Positions 35,285 through 45,640 of a stretch of DNA of 64,000 nucleotides are shown here, piece by piece. Made by a program: the position numbers and the translations under genes. Source of the DNA: Gari tellinella (taxonomy: Eukaryota; Mollusca; Bivalvia; Cardiida; Psammobiidae); the NCBI GenBank assembly GCA_922989275.2, contig OV277871.1:62207848-62271847 (forward strand), in the 5' to 3' direction. Numbering within the stretch: the stretch's first letter is position 1; each line of letters begins with the position of its first letter. The notes under the pieces were generated by a model, which was not told the DNA's origin, did no database searches, and saw only the letters and a list, made by a program, of their open reading frames with translations.

Positions 35285-35640
35285 AAAAATCAGTGAAATC
35301 GTGATCAGCAGGCAAAGGGTTAAAAAGTCACTAAAATAGAACGCTTCAGGCATTGACTGCTTTATATAGGACATACGTAATGCAGAAAGAAAAGTAGAAT
35401 CTACATGACATTTTGTTCTTCCCTTTCTTTAAAACTTTCTCACGCTCACAATTCCTGTGTTTTTAAAAAAAGTACATTTAGTACCAGTTGTGGACATTTC
35501 ACTGTGCAACAGTCCTAGCTCCTCGTAATAACAATGGTTATACTGCAAAACAACCCTTTAAACCGAATTTAATATTCTTTTCCAACACATGATGCACAGT
35601 CAATCTTTCGTGGCCTTAAACAAAAAGCTACTCAACAGTA

Positions 35641-35702
35641 ATCAGGGGAGTTCACTCATGAGAGAAACTAGGATAACTCTGTATATCGGTAGGCCCCCAT
35701 TG
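35641..35702. repeat. Solo end of the GGGGCCCTACCG element
   Basis: atcaggggagttcactc ... ataactctgtatatcgg, taggcccccatt matches, inverted, the left end at 8322-8386. No partner end was found nearby. Confidence 0.6.
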
Positions 35703-38451
35703 TAAATAAAAAGGAATTGATTTTATATAAAATAACTAAATAATTTCTATACATTTAAAAGAAACTGTGTATACAGTTTAAGATAGTGTCTAAACAGAAA
35801 AAAAATCCTGAAATATTTACTTAAAAAATATCAATGTTTAAAAAACCCGTCAACATCTGTAAAAATCACCAAATTGCAAATTACAAAAAATCCAGGAGTT
35901 TAACATACCCTTACTTAAACGTATTAGATAAATATTACTTTATTCTACTAGTCACCAAAACCAAGTGAAATTCATCAACAGACTTAACGTTTTTTACATG
36001 ATTTCAAGAAATTCAGACATAAAGTTCAACTTTGAAATGCCGTCAGGTCGAAATGATAACATAAGCCAAAGCTGTAATAAGGGACTATTGAATATGATAG
36101 CCTGTATATCTAGATGGCCGCTTAATGCATCACAAAAGTAATGCATAAAAGCTCTTTAAAGACAGTTTTGGCATTACTTTTGTCGAGTGTTAAGATGCCA
36201 TAAGTCCCTTTGGCTATAAATTCACACAATGTTGTGTGTCAATGTTGTGTGTCATTAACCAAAACGTTATTGGACAAGCTATATAGCGAACACTGATTCT
36301 TACCAACGAAGACTAAACTTAACATGTTCTCTATCGCGTTATTGGCTGAAAAACGGTGAAACTATGACTGACTTATATAGCTAGCAGTCACTTTTCCGAC
36401 TGAGCTATCAAGGAAAACACTGAAACCTACCAAACACTTTTTATGTAAATAATTTAGTATAAGCATGTGCCGAAAATAGATCATGCGAAAACTCATCAGC
36501 ACTTCCAGAACCCGAGATGCGGGGTGTCTGCTTGCGAGGCATTTTTACTGGTACAATTGATGATGATATACAGTTTAGTTTTTAATGTGAAAACATTTCA
36601 ATCTCTCTACCATACCACTCAGTTTGTCAAACTAAGTTATATAAAAATAAAGTATTTTGTTTAATATTATTTTATTGTTCAATTAGTTTACATATTCACA
36701 CAAGCATCATGTAATTTGTTTAATATACACAAAAGGGTTGGGCCACAAGTTATTGCAACATTAGATTCGGCCCTTCCCATACTGTCACAAACATGTCGGT
36801 AAACAATATAAATGTTACTTTCTTTCGATATTCTGTCTTCAATTAGCAAAAAGGAAATTCGGAATGGAGACAATAATGATATCGAGACAGAAAGGAGCTT
36901 CGTTGAATTGAAACATTTGTTTGACAATAAAATTAAATAAGAATAAGGTAACTTAAATAAAGTATTTGGGATTATATGAAAATTATAACATTATGTCATA
37001 TATACAGCGACAATGTCTAAATCATCATTTCACAAATTGACTGAAATAAGATGTGATATAAATGATGTGTTTTGTGCATGACATCTTTTGAAAACAATGT
37101 CAGTGTATATCATCAGTAATTATGTCATTAAAAGACCTTGTGAAAAAGTAATTTCCAACATTTACTAGTCATTTCGGGAAATGCCTGATTGCACAAATTG
37201 ACTTTATCATATAGAGAAATAACGTTTTCAAAAGATAATGTATTGACTTCTCCACGCGGACCCAAATTGTTTGACTCTCAGGCCATATTTCTAAAGTCAA
37301 AATACCTAAACCTTAATTTTGATAAACAAAGCAGACACTAATGGTCTGGAATGAATGCCGCCACTGCAGTGAAGATTTAATGTAAGTATTTTTGTATGAT
37401 TCCACATACTTCATATATTTATAAAACAATTTTATACTATATCACGAAATATCATTCATTACACCTTTGGGTCGTAAGATTTTTGTCTGTATGTGTGGTT
37501 CGTTAATTGTTCGTAAGCGCGTTCATAGAAAAAAAAAACTACATTTGTCACGACGCATTTAGTTTTAAATCACGTAGTATTTTTTTAATAGAACAAATGG
37601 GAATCTAGCAATAAATAAATATGTGCACCAACATTTTAATCTGTCAATGTCAAAAAAGCACATACAACTGATGTTTAAAACAAAATACAATACAATCAAA
37701 CTGACGCGGCATTGTCTGATAACGACCAAACTTGTCAGATACAGTGCTTCCTGTCCTTAGAGAGTTCCTTAAGGAGCATTCTTCGTTGCTTTTGTCCAGC
37801 ATCAAGCTTTCACATATTTTAAACACTCACACTAACGCTTAGTTGGATTGTCGTGAAAGAGAGGTTCCACTATATGTTGTACTTGCCGTAGCCACCGGTC
37901 TGCCTGTTAACTCAAACATTGGTGTTCAGTTTGTTATGTAACACTTCTCAGTTGCCTGCTGTATTTCGTTTCGATAGCGAGTGACAAGATGGGGGGAATC
38001 TTAAAGTTATAATTGTGTGATTGCATGTTTCTCTCTTCTTCATCATTTCGGTGGGGTCAAATGATGTATTTTCATTATTTACTCACTGCAATGGTGGGGT
38101 AGAGGGGAGCTTGCACGACGCATGCATTCGGATCGAGAGGGGGCGAGTGTATATACTATTTCGACATTAATGATGCATGTGAATGAATGGGTAGAAGTAT
38201 AATTGTGTGCATTTGTCTCTACACGGGGGTCAAATGTAGGCAATTATACTTCACCACATAATGACTTCATATTCTGCTCTTCTTGTTTGTTTTTGTCTGT
38301 CTGTCTGTTTGTTTGTTTGTTTGTTGTTGTTGTGTTTTTTTCTTTTGTCGTCCATGTTTTGTCACTTTATATACACGTTTGCATTGTTTGTAGTCTGTAC
38401 ATGTAGATCTATGCTCTCCTTATCTGGAGGAAATAAAGATTATTGTTATTA

Positions 38452-38485
<34 letters not shown>

Positions 38486-39496
38486 CTTCCTGAAATCATT
38501 CCCATGCGTATATTGGTGAAGCGTGTTAATATTTGTCGTGTTGTTTTTCGTGCCTTTTTTCTTGTGTAATGTTTCTATTTTGATGTTTGCACATATGTGG
38601 TCGTTTCTCGGCGTCATATTTTATGTGTCGCGGTGCCGTACACCCATCTCAACCAACCAACCATTTGCACAGTGATAAATATGCGACACATAGCAGTAAC
38701 CTTATAGATATTATACGAATGAATGCAAACCTAAACAAAGATTTTGAAAATTCATTGATTGTTGCAATTATACCTATATATACGTTTGTGTAATTATCTT
38801 TTTTTCCCCAACCAATAGAGTTTTAATGTTTGTTTATCAGCGATGGTGACGCGTTGTAATGTGTCACGATAGGTGGTATACTGTTCCCATTAAACGTGTA
38901 TATGCTACTAAAATATTTTCCATATAAAATAGTAGCATTTATTTCTGCACAAAACCCGTCGTCGTAACTTCTCATTAATACCGTTTCCAAGGGACGATTA
39001 CAATGTACAGTCACACATTAGAGTTTTGTTAAGACTAAGAGTAAAATATGAGAGTATTTTATCATGTTATAACGCTTATTCTAACATGACACGTGCATTC
39101 GTCTCTATAAACAAAGAACAGGTCTATCGTGGTATACCTGAGACGGTATACCACGCTCTTCCCTACCCCGCTCCTCCCACGGTTATATGACATGACGTGA
39201 CCACGTGCGTTCATACGTTATGTTTTTTAAATTTCTTTCGTTATTCATATAGCCCGTAAAGACCATATACTTTTAACCAGTAACGTTACAGTAATTTTCT
39301 CATTCTTCTGTCTTGTTTGATGTAATGTTTGTTCTATGCCAGATTATGGATCGGTAATTGTAAATTTGCTTATGGGTGTTAGATTCTTGTAATGCCGCGG
39401 AAAAAGTTATTCGGTCGAAAAACTTCATCCGCTGAGGAAATATGTATGGAACATTTGATTTCCTTTCTAATGAATTTCCTTACATCTGGTCATGTT
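35703..39496. other. No supported gene; small repeats
   Basis: An imperfect hairpin at about 36110-36200 (cttaatgcatcacaaaag / cttttgtcgagtgttaag) and a small perfect one at 39128-39155 (cgtggtatacc / ggtataccacg) are visible. A CAAACAGTTTGG arm lies near 37257-37275. tctgtctgtctgtttgtttg near 38297 is a simple repeat. Region 37920-38440 has the look of a 3' UTR (see next entry). Confidence 0.35.
38408..38484 (+). repeat. Possible retroposon 3' end with ATT microsatellite
   Basis: atgctctccttatctggagg, aaataaagattattg is followed by (att)n to 38484. A short ctcc...ggag stem next to aataaa and a microsatellite is a common non-LTR 3' end. The GT-rich stretch before it has no coding remnant. 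A host 3' UTR is an alternative. Confidence 0.4.
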
Positions 39497-39674
39497 AGAA
39501 TCGAAATAATCTATGTTCTACCGTTGTGAAACTGTATTTTACAACGGTCGGTCGTTGTGGTGCGCAGGAATTGACCACTCAGGCCTTCGGCCTTCGTGGT
39601 CGATTCCTGCGCACCACAACTCCCAACCGTTGTAAAATACCGTTTCACAACGGTAGAACATAGATTATTTCTTA
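39497..39674 (+). repeat. Long hairpin, family H1, copy 3 (best preserved)
   Basis: The flanks gttagaatcgaaataat and attatttcttaag enclose arms of about 78 bases: atctatgttctaccgttg ... gtggtgcgcaggaatt and cgattcctgcgcaccac ... caacggtagaacatagat. The tip is ggccttcggcc. Pairing is close to perfect, which points to a recent insertion or to ongoing repair of one arm from the other. Confidence 0.85.
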
Positions 39675-39745
39675 AGTTTACCCCTTCTTGTCTGGCGCTG
39701 TGTTTATGTTTCTTGCACGCCGTATAGGACCAGATCAGAATACAA

Positions 39746-39923
39746 TTTGCCAAAACTTTGGATGTAAGAAATAATAGCAGACGCCAATTGCTTTAGATAG
39801 AGGGTTTTGCCCAAACTTTGGATGTAAGAAATAATAGCAGACGCCAATTGCTTTAGATAGAGGATTTGCCAAAACTGTGGATGTAAGAAATAATAGCAGA
39901 CGCCAATTGCTATAGATGGAGGA
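39746..39923. repeat. Three tandem copies of a 60 bp unit
   Basis: tttggatgtaagaaataa, tagcagacgccaattgct, ttagatagagg repeats three times at about 60-base spacing, with small differences in copy 3. The unit is the companion block found singly at 20875 and 29620 beside the CAAACAGTTTGG family, here amplified. Confidence 0.85.
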
Positions 39924-40340
39924 TGTCATATCAGCGAAGGAATGAAAAGGTGTGGTCCTGTTTTGGAATGTGCAATCTTTATCTGGGCATTCCTAGGACA
40001 TGTTCACCTGTAGCATAATAAGCTGACTAGAAAACTCAATATGGTGATGTACACTTCTAGGCGTCAACATTGGATGCAGTGAAATGCCGACAGCAAACAG
40101 TATTAGTTTTAAAAGTTCACAAATGGTTTTAAACAAGACTATAATAAGTTGCAACACTTCAAATTGATATGGTTTTTTAAACGTAACAACGGATATTTAC
40201 ATTTAAAGAAAAGGCCACTACAGTTTTAAATTTCAAGTAATTGAAATATATGAATGGAAAGTATGAGTTAGTTCATTTGAAGACCAAAACAATCTAGTCC
40301 TGTTTTGCACATAATGCCCTTTTAATGGGTTTGAATGTAC

Positions 40341-40972
40341 AAGCTGTTTCTACAGGCGCACACAGTATGCCGATCGTGACAAGCTCTTTCTACAGGCGCA
40401 CACAGTATGCCGATCGTGACAAGATCACAAGCTGTTTCTACAGGCGCACACAGTATGCCGATCGTGACAAGATCACAAGCTGTTTCTACAGGCGCACACA
40501 GTATGCCGATCGTGACAAGCTGTTTCTACAGGCGCACACAGTATGCCGATCGTGACAAGCTGTTTCTACAGGCGCACACAGTTTGCCGATCGTGACAAGC
40601 TGTTTCTACAGGCGCACACAGTTTGCCGATCGTGACAAGATCACAAGCTGTTTCTACAGGCGCACACAGTATGCCGATCGTGACAAGCTGTTTCTACAGG
40701 CGCACACAGTATGCCGATCGTGACAAGATCACAAGCTGTTTCTACAGGCGCACACAGTATGCCGATCGTGACAAGCTGTTTCTACAGGCGCACACAGTAT
40801 GCCGATCGTGACAAGCTGTTTCTACAGGCGCACACAGTATGCCGATCGTGACAAGCTGTTTCTACAGGCGCACACAGTATGCCGATCGTGACAAGCTGTT
40901 TCTACAGGCGCACACAGTTTGCCGATCGTGACAAGCTGTTTCTACAGGCGCACACAGTATGCCGATCGTGAC
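40341..40972. repeat. Minisatellite: 15 copies of a 40 bp unit, four with an 8 bp insert
   Basis: The unit is aagctgtttctac, aggcgcacacagt, atgccgatcgtgac. Fifteen copies run head to tail without a gap. An extra aagatcac follows copies 2, 3, 7 and 9 only. Copies 6, 7 and 14 carry tttgcc in place of tatgcc, and copy 2 has ctctttc. Differences are otherwise almost absent. The 40/48 spacing moves the frame, so ORFs reading through it are artefacts. Confidence 0.95.
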
Positions 40973-41016
40973 AAGATCTCACAAGCTTCCATTGACATGA
41001 TGGTGAATAATTGAGG

Positions 41017-41099
41017 ATAACAGGGCTTGCGCACATCTATCAATCACTCAAATAGCCTATAACAGGGCTTGCGCACATCTATCAATCACTCAAATAGCC
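41017..41099. repeat. 42 bp tandem duplication
   Basis: ataacagggcttgcgcac, atctatcaatcactcaaa, tagcc occurs twice in tandem, about 45 bases to the right of the 40 bp array. Confidence 0.85.
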
Positions 41100-42686
41100 G
41101 TTACACTGCAACCATGCTGTCTACTTACAATTTGTTGTCCTCTTTTGTTCCGCAAAATTCGTTTAGGCATATATTTCTAGGAAAATGTTTTGATCCTAAT
41201 AACACGTCGAGTAATGTGCCGTCTAATCAGGATGATAGCTGATGGCAAATACAAATATTCAGGGTTAAGGCTTTGAAAGGAGGTTAGAGTATTCATGGAA
41301 ATAGTCTGTGACAGTCCTTTTAATGTGGATCTCTTAAAGAGATCGCGGTAGCTTTGATGGTTAATGCCCTGTATTTGTCACATCAAAAGAGAAAATATCC
41401 ACTGCATTGGAGCCGTGCCGTGGGAACATTAGACGTATGGCAAACAGCGAAGTGTTAGATAAGCTGCCGCCTCCTAGATCCGACGTCTAGTCGGGGTATA
41501 CACGGTTTGACATTCAACAGGATCGATTGTATCATGTTGCTATACGTTTTACTCATTCAATCCTGAAACCATAAATGAAAATTCAACCTGAATCTGTTTT
41601 GCCTATTTAGGTTTATTGTTTGCAGTATGTGACAAAATGACAGGTGTAGACCCTGATCTGAGGACTCCCTGTATGGTACAAGTATTCATTTCACTGGCGC
41701 ACTGTTTCTAAACGAAAAGTTTACTCGTCGCTAGGGTTGAAAATTATTATCAGAATACAAACATGCGTTGACGGCGATAGACCTAGTCTACACAGTTTTG
41801 CAAAACATTTTGTTTTCATAGCACAGCGCATTTCCTTTGTTTTGCACCACAGTGATCGTTGATTGTAGGCATATGGTAAATGACAAGTGCAGTTGTTCCA
41901 GCTATAACCAATTTACTGCCAGAGCCCAAAACAGTGACATTTTGCAAACAATTTGAATCATGAGCAGAGGTCGCGTAACGCGGCGTCTGATCAAGATCCA
42001 AACTCTTTGACAGGTATATCAATGTTTCTACATCAAACATGCAAATAGTTCCAAATTATATTAGTTAAAGCAGACGAACATTATAAGCACCGAAAACAGA
42101 AGAGCCTGTGTTGACACGAGTGTTTAAATCAAAATGACAATGAAAGGGCAAACAAATCAGTGTATTACAGTAGCACAAGCGTTCAGGGCTCCCATTTAAA
42201 GAAAGTAAACTGAACAATCGAAAGTTTTCTCACTCATTTCACCACCTAATCCTATTATTGAGAGGACACTACTGATGAGAAATGACAACATAGGGTAACA
42301 TTCATATATAAAGACTTAGTTTTAAAAACGTCCTCTATTTGGAGCCCTGGTGCACTTCCAAATTCTTTCAGACGCCTGTTAGCCGCTCTGGTTATAATCG
42401 TCGTTATTTACAGATAGCATTGATGTTGTTTATCATTGTATTGCAATACGTTTTCTTTAGAAAGGAGACAATTAATTACCCTTCACATTACGTATTTGCA
42501 GGTTCTTAACGTGCACCACCGAATGTTCGTGTTTTATAAGTAATCCTTAACTAAATATGTACGATTGGTGTGAACTTTCATGACATTTACAGTTTATTAC
42601 ACCTCGCTTTGAGTTGCAATGTTAATTTCCTATAGACAAAAATTAAACATTTTGCATATCTTTTACATCTATCCAAAACATATATT
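41100..42686. other. No gene seen apart from one palindrome
   Basis: Plain sequence with a CAAACAGTTTGG palindrome at 41944-42010 (gcaaacaatttgaatc ... cggcgtctgatcaagatcc, aaactctttg) that explains the overlapping minus-strand ORF at 41816-42040. Confidence 0.4.
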
Positions 42687-42826
42687 GTCACTCAGTATGA
42701 TATTCTTTTTGTGACGTCACTCTATATGATATTATTTTCTCTTTCTTAAAAATTCTGTCACTCTATATGATATTATTTTTGTGACGTCACTGTTTATGAT
42801 ATTATTTTCTCTATTCTTGAGTTGAG
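42687..42826. repeat. Two tandem copies of a 70 bp unit, each with TGACGTCA
   Basis: gtcactcagtatgatatt ... gtgacgtcactctatatgat repeats from 42757 with few changes. Perfect CRE-type palindromes TGACGTCA lie at 42712-42719 and 42782-42789. Confidence 0.75.
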
Positions 42827-42940
42827 TTGATATAAACAATATGACGTCGTTTCGCGCGTTACGTGTATAGCGGCTCTAAATTGGTATTCACAACATATTT
42901 TATAAAACACAGCCGGGGTTGATAAGGTCGATGTAACAAA

Positions 42941-43083
42941 ATAAATATTAGATGGCAGTTTGCGTGATATTCAAATTGTAAACCCTCGAAAACAAGAATG
43001 TCTCCATTTGCTTCGCCTTCGGGTGACATTTTGTTTCTCGGGTTGACAATTTGAATGTCACGCAAACTGCCATCTAATATTTA
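42941..43083. repeat. Long hairpin, about 60 bp arms
   Basis: aaataaatattagatggc, agtttgcgtgatattcaa ... and ... tgaatgtcacgcaaactg, ccatctaatatttat pair closely. The tip is ttgcttcgccttcggg. It shows no match to the other hairpin families in the window and is the source of the minus-strand ORF at 42859-43065. Confidence 0.85.
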
Positions 43084-43399
43084 TATAATGTCACATTTTC
43101 TAGACTATTATCAATTATAATCTCAAACAATTTTGATCATGATCAGGGACCAAGCAATCGTAAAATTAAGCTGAATCCAATCTGAGTGTAATTTTTATGT
43201 AGGCTTGTTTGAAATAAAAGGGTTAAATTATTATATCAAACACAAATCCTCATTGTTTTAAAATAAAAAAAACTAATTTGAAGAACCGTTTCTGAATTGT
43301 TCAGCAACCACATGTGTTAATCATTTTTCTGTCAATGCCCCCAAAAGATGCGTTTCTAAACAATAATTTGATTCTGATAAGACGCCGCGTAATCTTATC

Positions 43400-44197
43400 T
43401 GCAACCGTAAGGCCTAAAACTTCTACATTGTGCATGTAGCTTTGCCTTATGGTCCTCTACCAAGATTGTTCAATCTGAACCTCGGGTCAAAATTGCCCCA
43501 CCCAGGGGCTTATCAGTTTTAAATAGACTTATATAGGAAAACCTTTAAAACATTTCTTCTCTGCAACCGTAAGTCCCAGAACGTTTACATTTGGCATCTA
43601 GTTTGCCTAATGGTCCTCTACCAAGATTTTTCAAATCATAACCTCGGGTCAAAAATGGCCCTTCCCATGGGCTTTTCAGTTTAATATATACTTTTGTAGT
43701 AAAACCTTTTAAAACATCTTCTTCTCTGAAACACTGCGGCTTATAAGTATTTCATAGGAAAACCTTTAAAAATCTTGTTCTCTGAAACTGTAATGCCTAG
43801 GCCTTTCACGTTTGGCATCTAGCTTTGCCTTATGGTCCTCTACCAAGATTGTTCAAATCATGACCCAAGGGTCAACTATGGATCTGCCCCGGGGCGTATC
43901 AGTTTTCCATAGACTGATACAGCAAAACCTGTAAAACTCTTCTACTCTGAAACTGTATCCATTGTCAGAATTCAAAAATATTTTGAATGAACGTTATTTA
44001 AGTGCCCTTTATTAGGACTATTTATATCATTTCCATATTTATCCTTTTTGCTCACACAGTAATACTGACAAATGGATTCTAAATAACTTCTTCATGCAAC
44101 AGTTCACATACATGCAATGACAAACTCCATTTTGCATTGAGTATAACATAATACTTCCTCGGGTGAGCGATTTAGGGCAGCATGCGGCTTTTGTTAA
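43400..44197 (-). mobile_element. Tandem-core element, copy 3 (decayed)
   Basis: Read on the minus strand, the 5' end (about 44197-44160) is aacaaaagccgcatgctgc, cctaaatcgctcacc, matching the start at 6796. The core units (ggtagaggaccataaggc, gataagcccctgggt) match the element at 11953. The 3' hairpin end is missing. It joins features of the two plus-strand copies and so ties them into one family. Confidence 0.7.
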
Positions 44198-44608
44198 AAA
44201 CAATGACCTATTAAAGGCTTTATTTCCCTTTATGAACATTTACGTTCCTGAAATGTTCACAAAAATACTTATCACGCACGAATGAGATAATATTGACTAT
44301 GAAAAGCAAGTTGTAGTCTACAGACTCCGTTTCACAATATATAATACCGTTATTGATGAGCTGTGAATACACTTGGCATTGTGTCAAGGAAATGTTTTAC
44401 AAGTGTGGGTCTTCGAAAGTGTTTCAAAATTGTTTAATAATTCAATTTTATATAATTTCTGAAATAACTCTTCTCCAGAATGATTAATGATGGAGTACAC
44501 ATAAACACAATCAGGCTTCTAACACACCATAACATAAAGGTTCGATATATAGAGAGTTGTGGGTGTTAGGCACCCATTCCAATGAATGTGAATTAGTAAT
44601 TGAATGCT
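44198..44608. other. No gene seen
   Basis: Plain AT-rich spacer between two mobile-element copies. Confidence 0.3.
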
Positions 44609-45145
44609 TTAAGAGGCTCGCAACCGGATTTAGCATTAAAAATAGTAATTTGTTAATATATGTCAAATGCTTATATAAATGGGTAAGATTTAGTTTAGGA
44701 TAATAAATTCTGTTAAAAAATGCATTTCAAAAAAAAAAGAAAAAAAAGAAGAACCCCGATGGGATTCGAACCCGTGACCCTCCATGCGGAGACAAACATG
44801 AAAAATGAGGGCGCCTTTATCACTTAGACTACCAGCGCTCTCTATATGTATGGTAACGAATTAACGTACTTTACTGGTAGCGATCGATTTTACTTTATTC
44901 GGCTCGGGTTTATGTCTGAGCCTGTGTAGAGAAGCAACAACAACAACTATACCGTCAGCTGACGCTATAGAAAAACGATGGAAAATATCTAAAAAAAACT
45001 AAGATTCGGTGACGATTCTTGAGACTTTTTTTGGACTGATCATATTTTTTTAATGTCAGAAGCCAAATAATGCCGTAAATTTGCTTTTATTTGAGTATTT
45101 TATTTTATTTTGACAAGTACACCATCCGGTTGCGAGTCCCTTTAA
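44609..45145 (-). mobile_element. TTAA-flanked TIR element with tRNA-like unit, copy C
   Basis: It runs from tttaagaggctcgcaacc to ggttgcgagtccctttaa. On the minus strand the tRNA-like unit has gcgctggtagtctaagtg as A-box region and gggttcgaatccc (44773-44761) as B box, followed by T-rich runs. Its tRNA-like part is close to copy A (shared catgtttgtctccgcat, ggagggt) and unlike copy B. Confidence 0.8.
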
Positions 45146-45640
45146 GGAATGTTCTGCATTTAAGATTTCCTGAATAGAGCAGTCACATGTTCTAAGAGGT
45201 ATTCAATACCACAAAAAAGGTCTTAAAGATTGGGAGACCTGTGTAACTGTAATAGTTATCAGAAAGTTGAACAAATTGCTTTTATCATATGTAATTTATC
45301 CACAAAGGTGTAAACTGGATAGCAAAAGGTGTTGACTCTGACCAGCCCTCCCCTTCAGCAGTCTGATCAAGGTCTACACTGTTTGCTTAGGCCTGTCTTG
45401 GAATTAAGGGTTGACATATTATCGCCTACACGATATAGTCAAAACAAATGTACCTGACGTTGGTGACCTGTATTAGCATAATTTGACACTTCATTGCATT
45501 TCTAAATATGACTTCGGGACACTCCGTTATCATTTATACAAGAACGCGAATTATAACTACACCGGTATCAAAACAAATAGCATTTTCAGGTTATCAAAGT
45601 ATCGAAAAGTACTTAGCGAAAGTGGTAATGATGACGGCTA
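45146..45640. other. No gene seen
   Basis: Contains a partial CAAACAGTTTGG-family half (about 45345-45392, cagtctgatcaaggtcta, cactgtttgc). The plus-strand ORFs starting near 45483-45508 run into the antisense of the Penelope-type tail and are not credible. Confidence 0.4.

Noticed and set aside
39511..39753. 80-codon minus-strand frame
   Set aside because: It lies inside the long hairpin, whose palindromic sequence produces open frames on both strands.
40325..40811. Long plus-strand frames through the 40 bp array, which could be mistaken for a repeat protein
   Set aside because: The 40/48 bp units rotate the frame and the same peptide appears in shifted frames only because the units are nearly identical. 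No start context, splice site or composition supports a gene.
40341..40972. CRISPR-like look of the 40 bp array with 8 bp spacers
   Set aside because: The 'spacers' are one invariant 8-mer in only four places. The surroundings are animal genome and no cas genes are present. It is a minisatellite.
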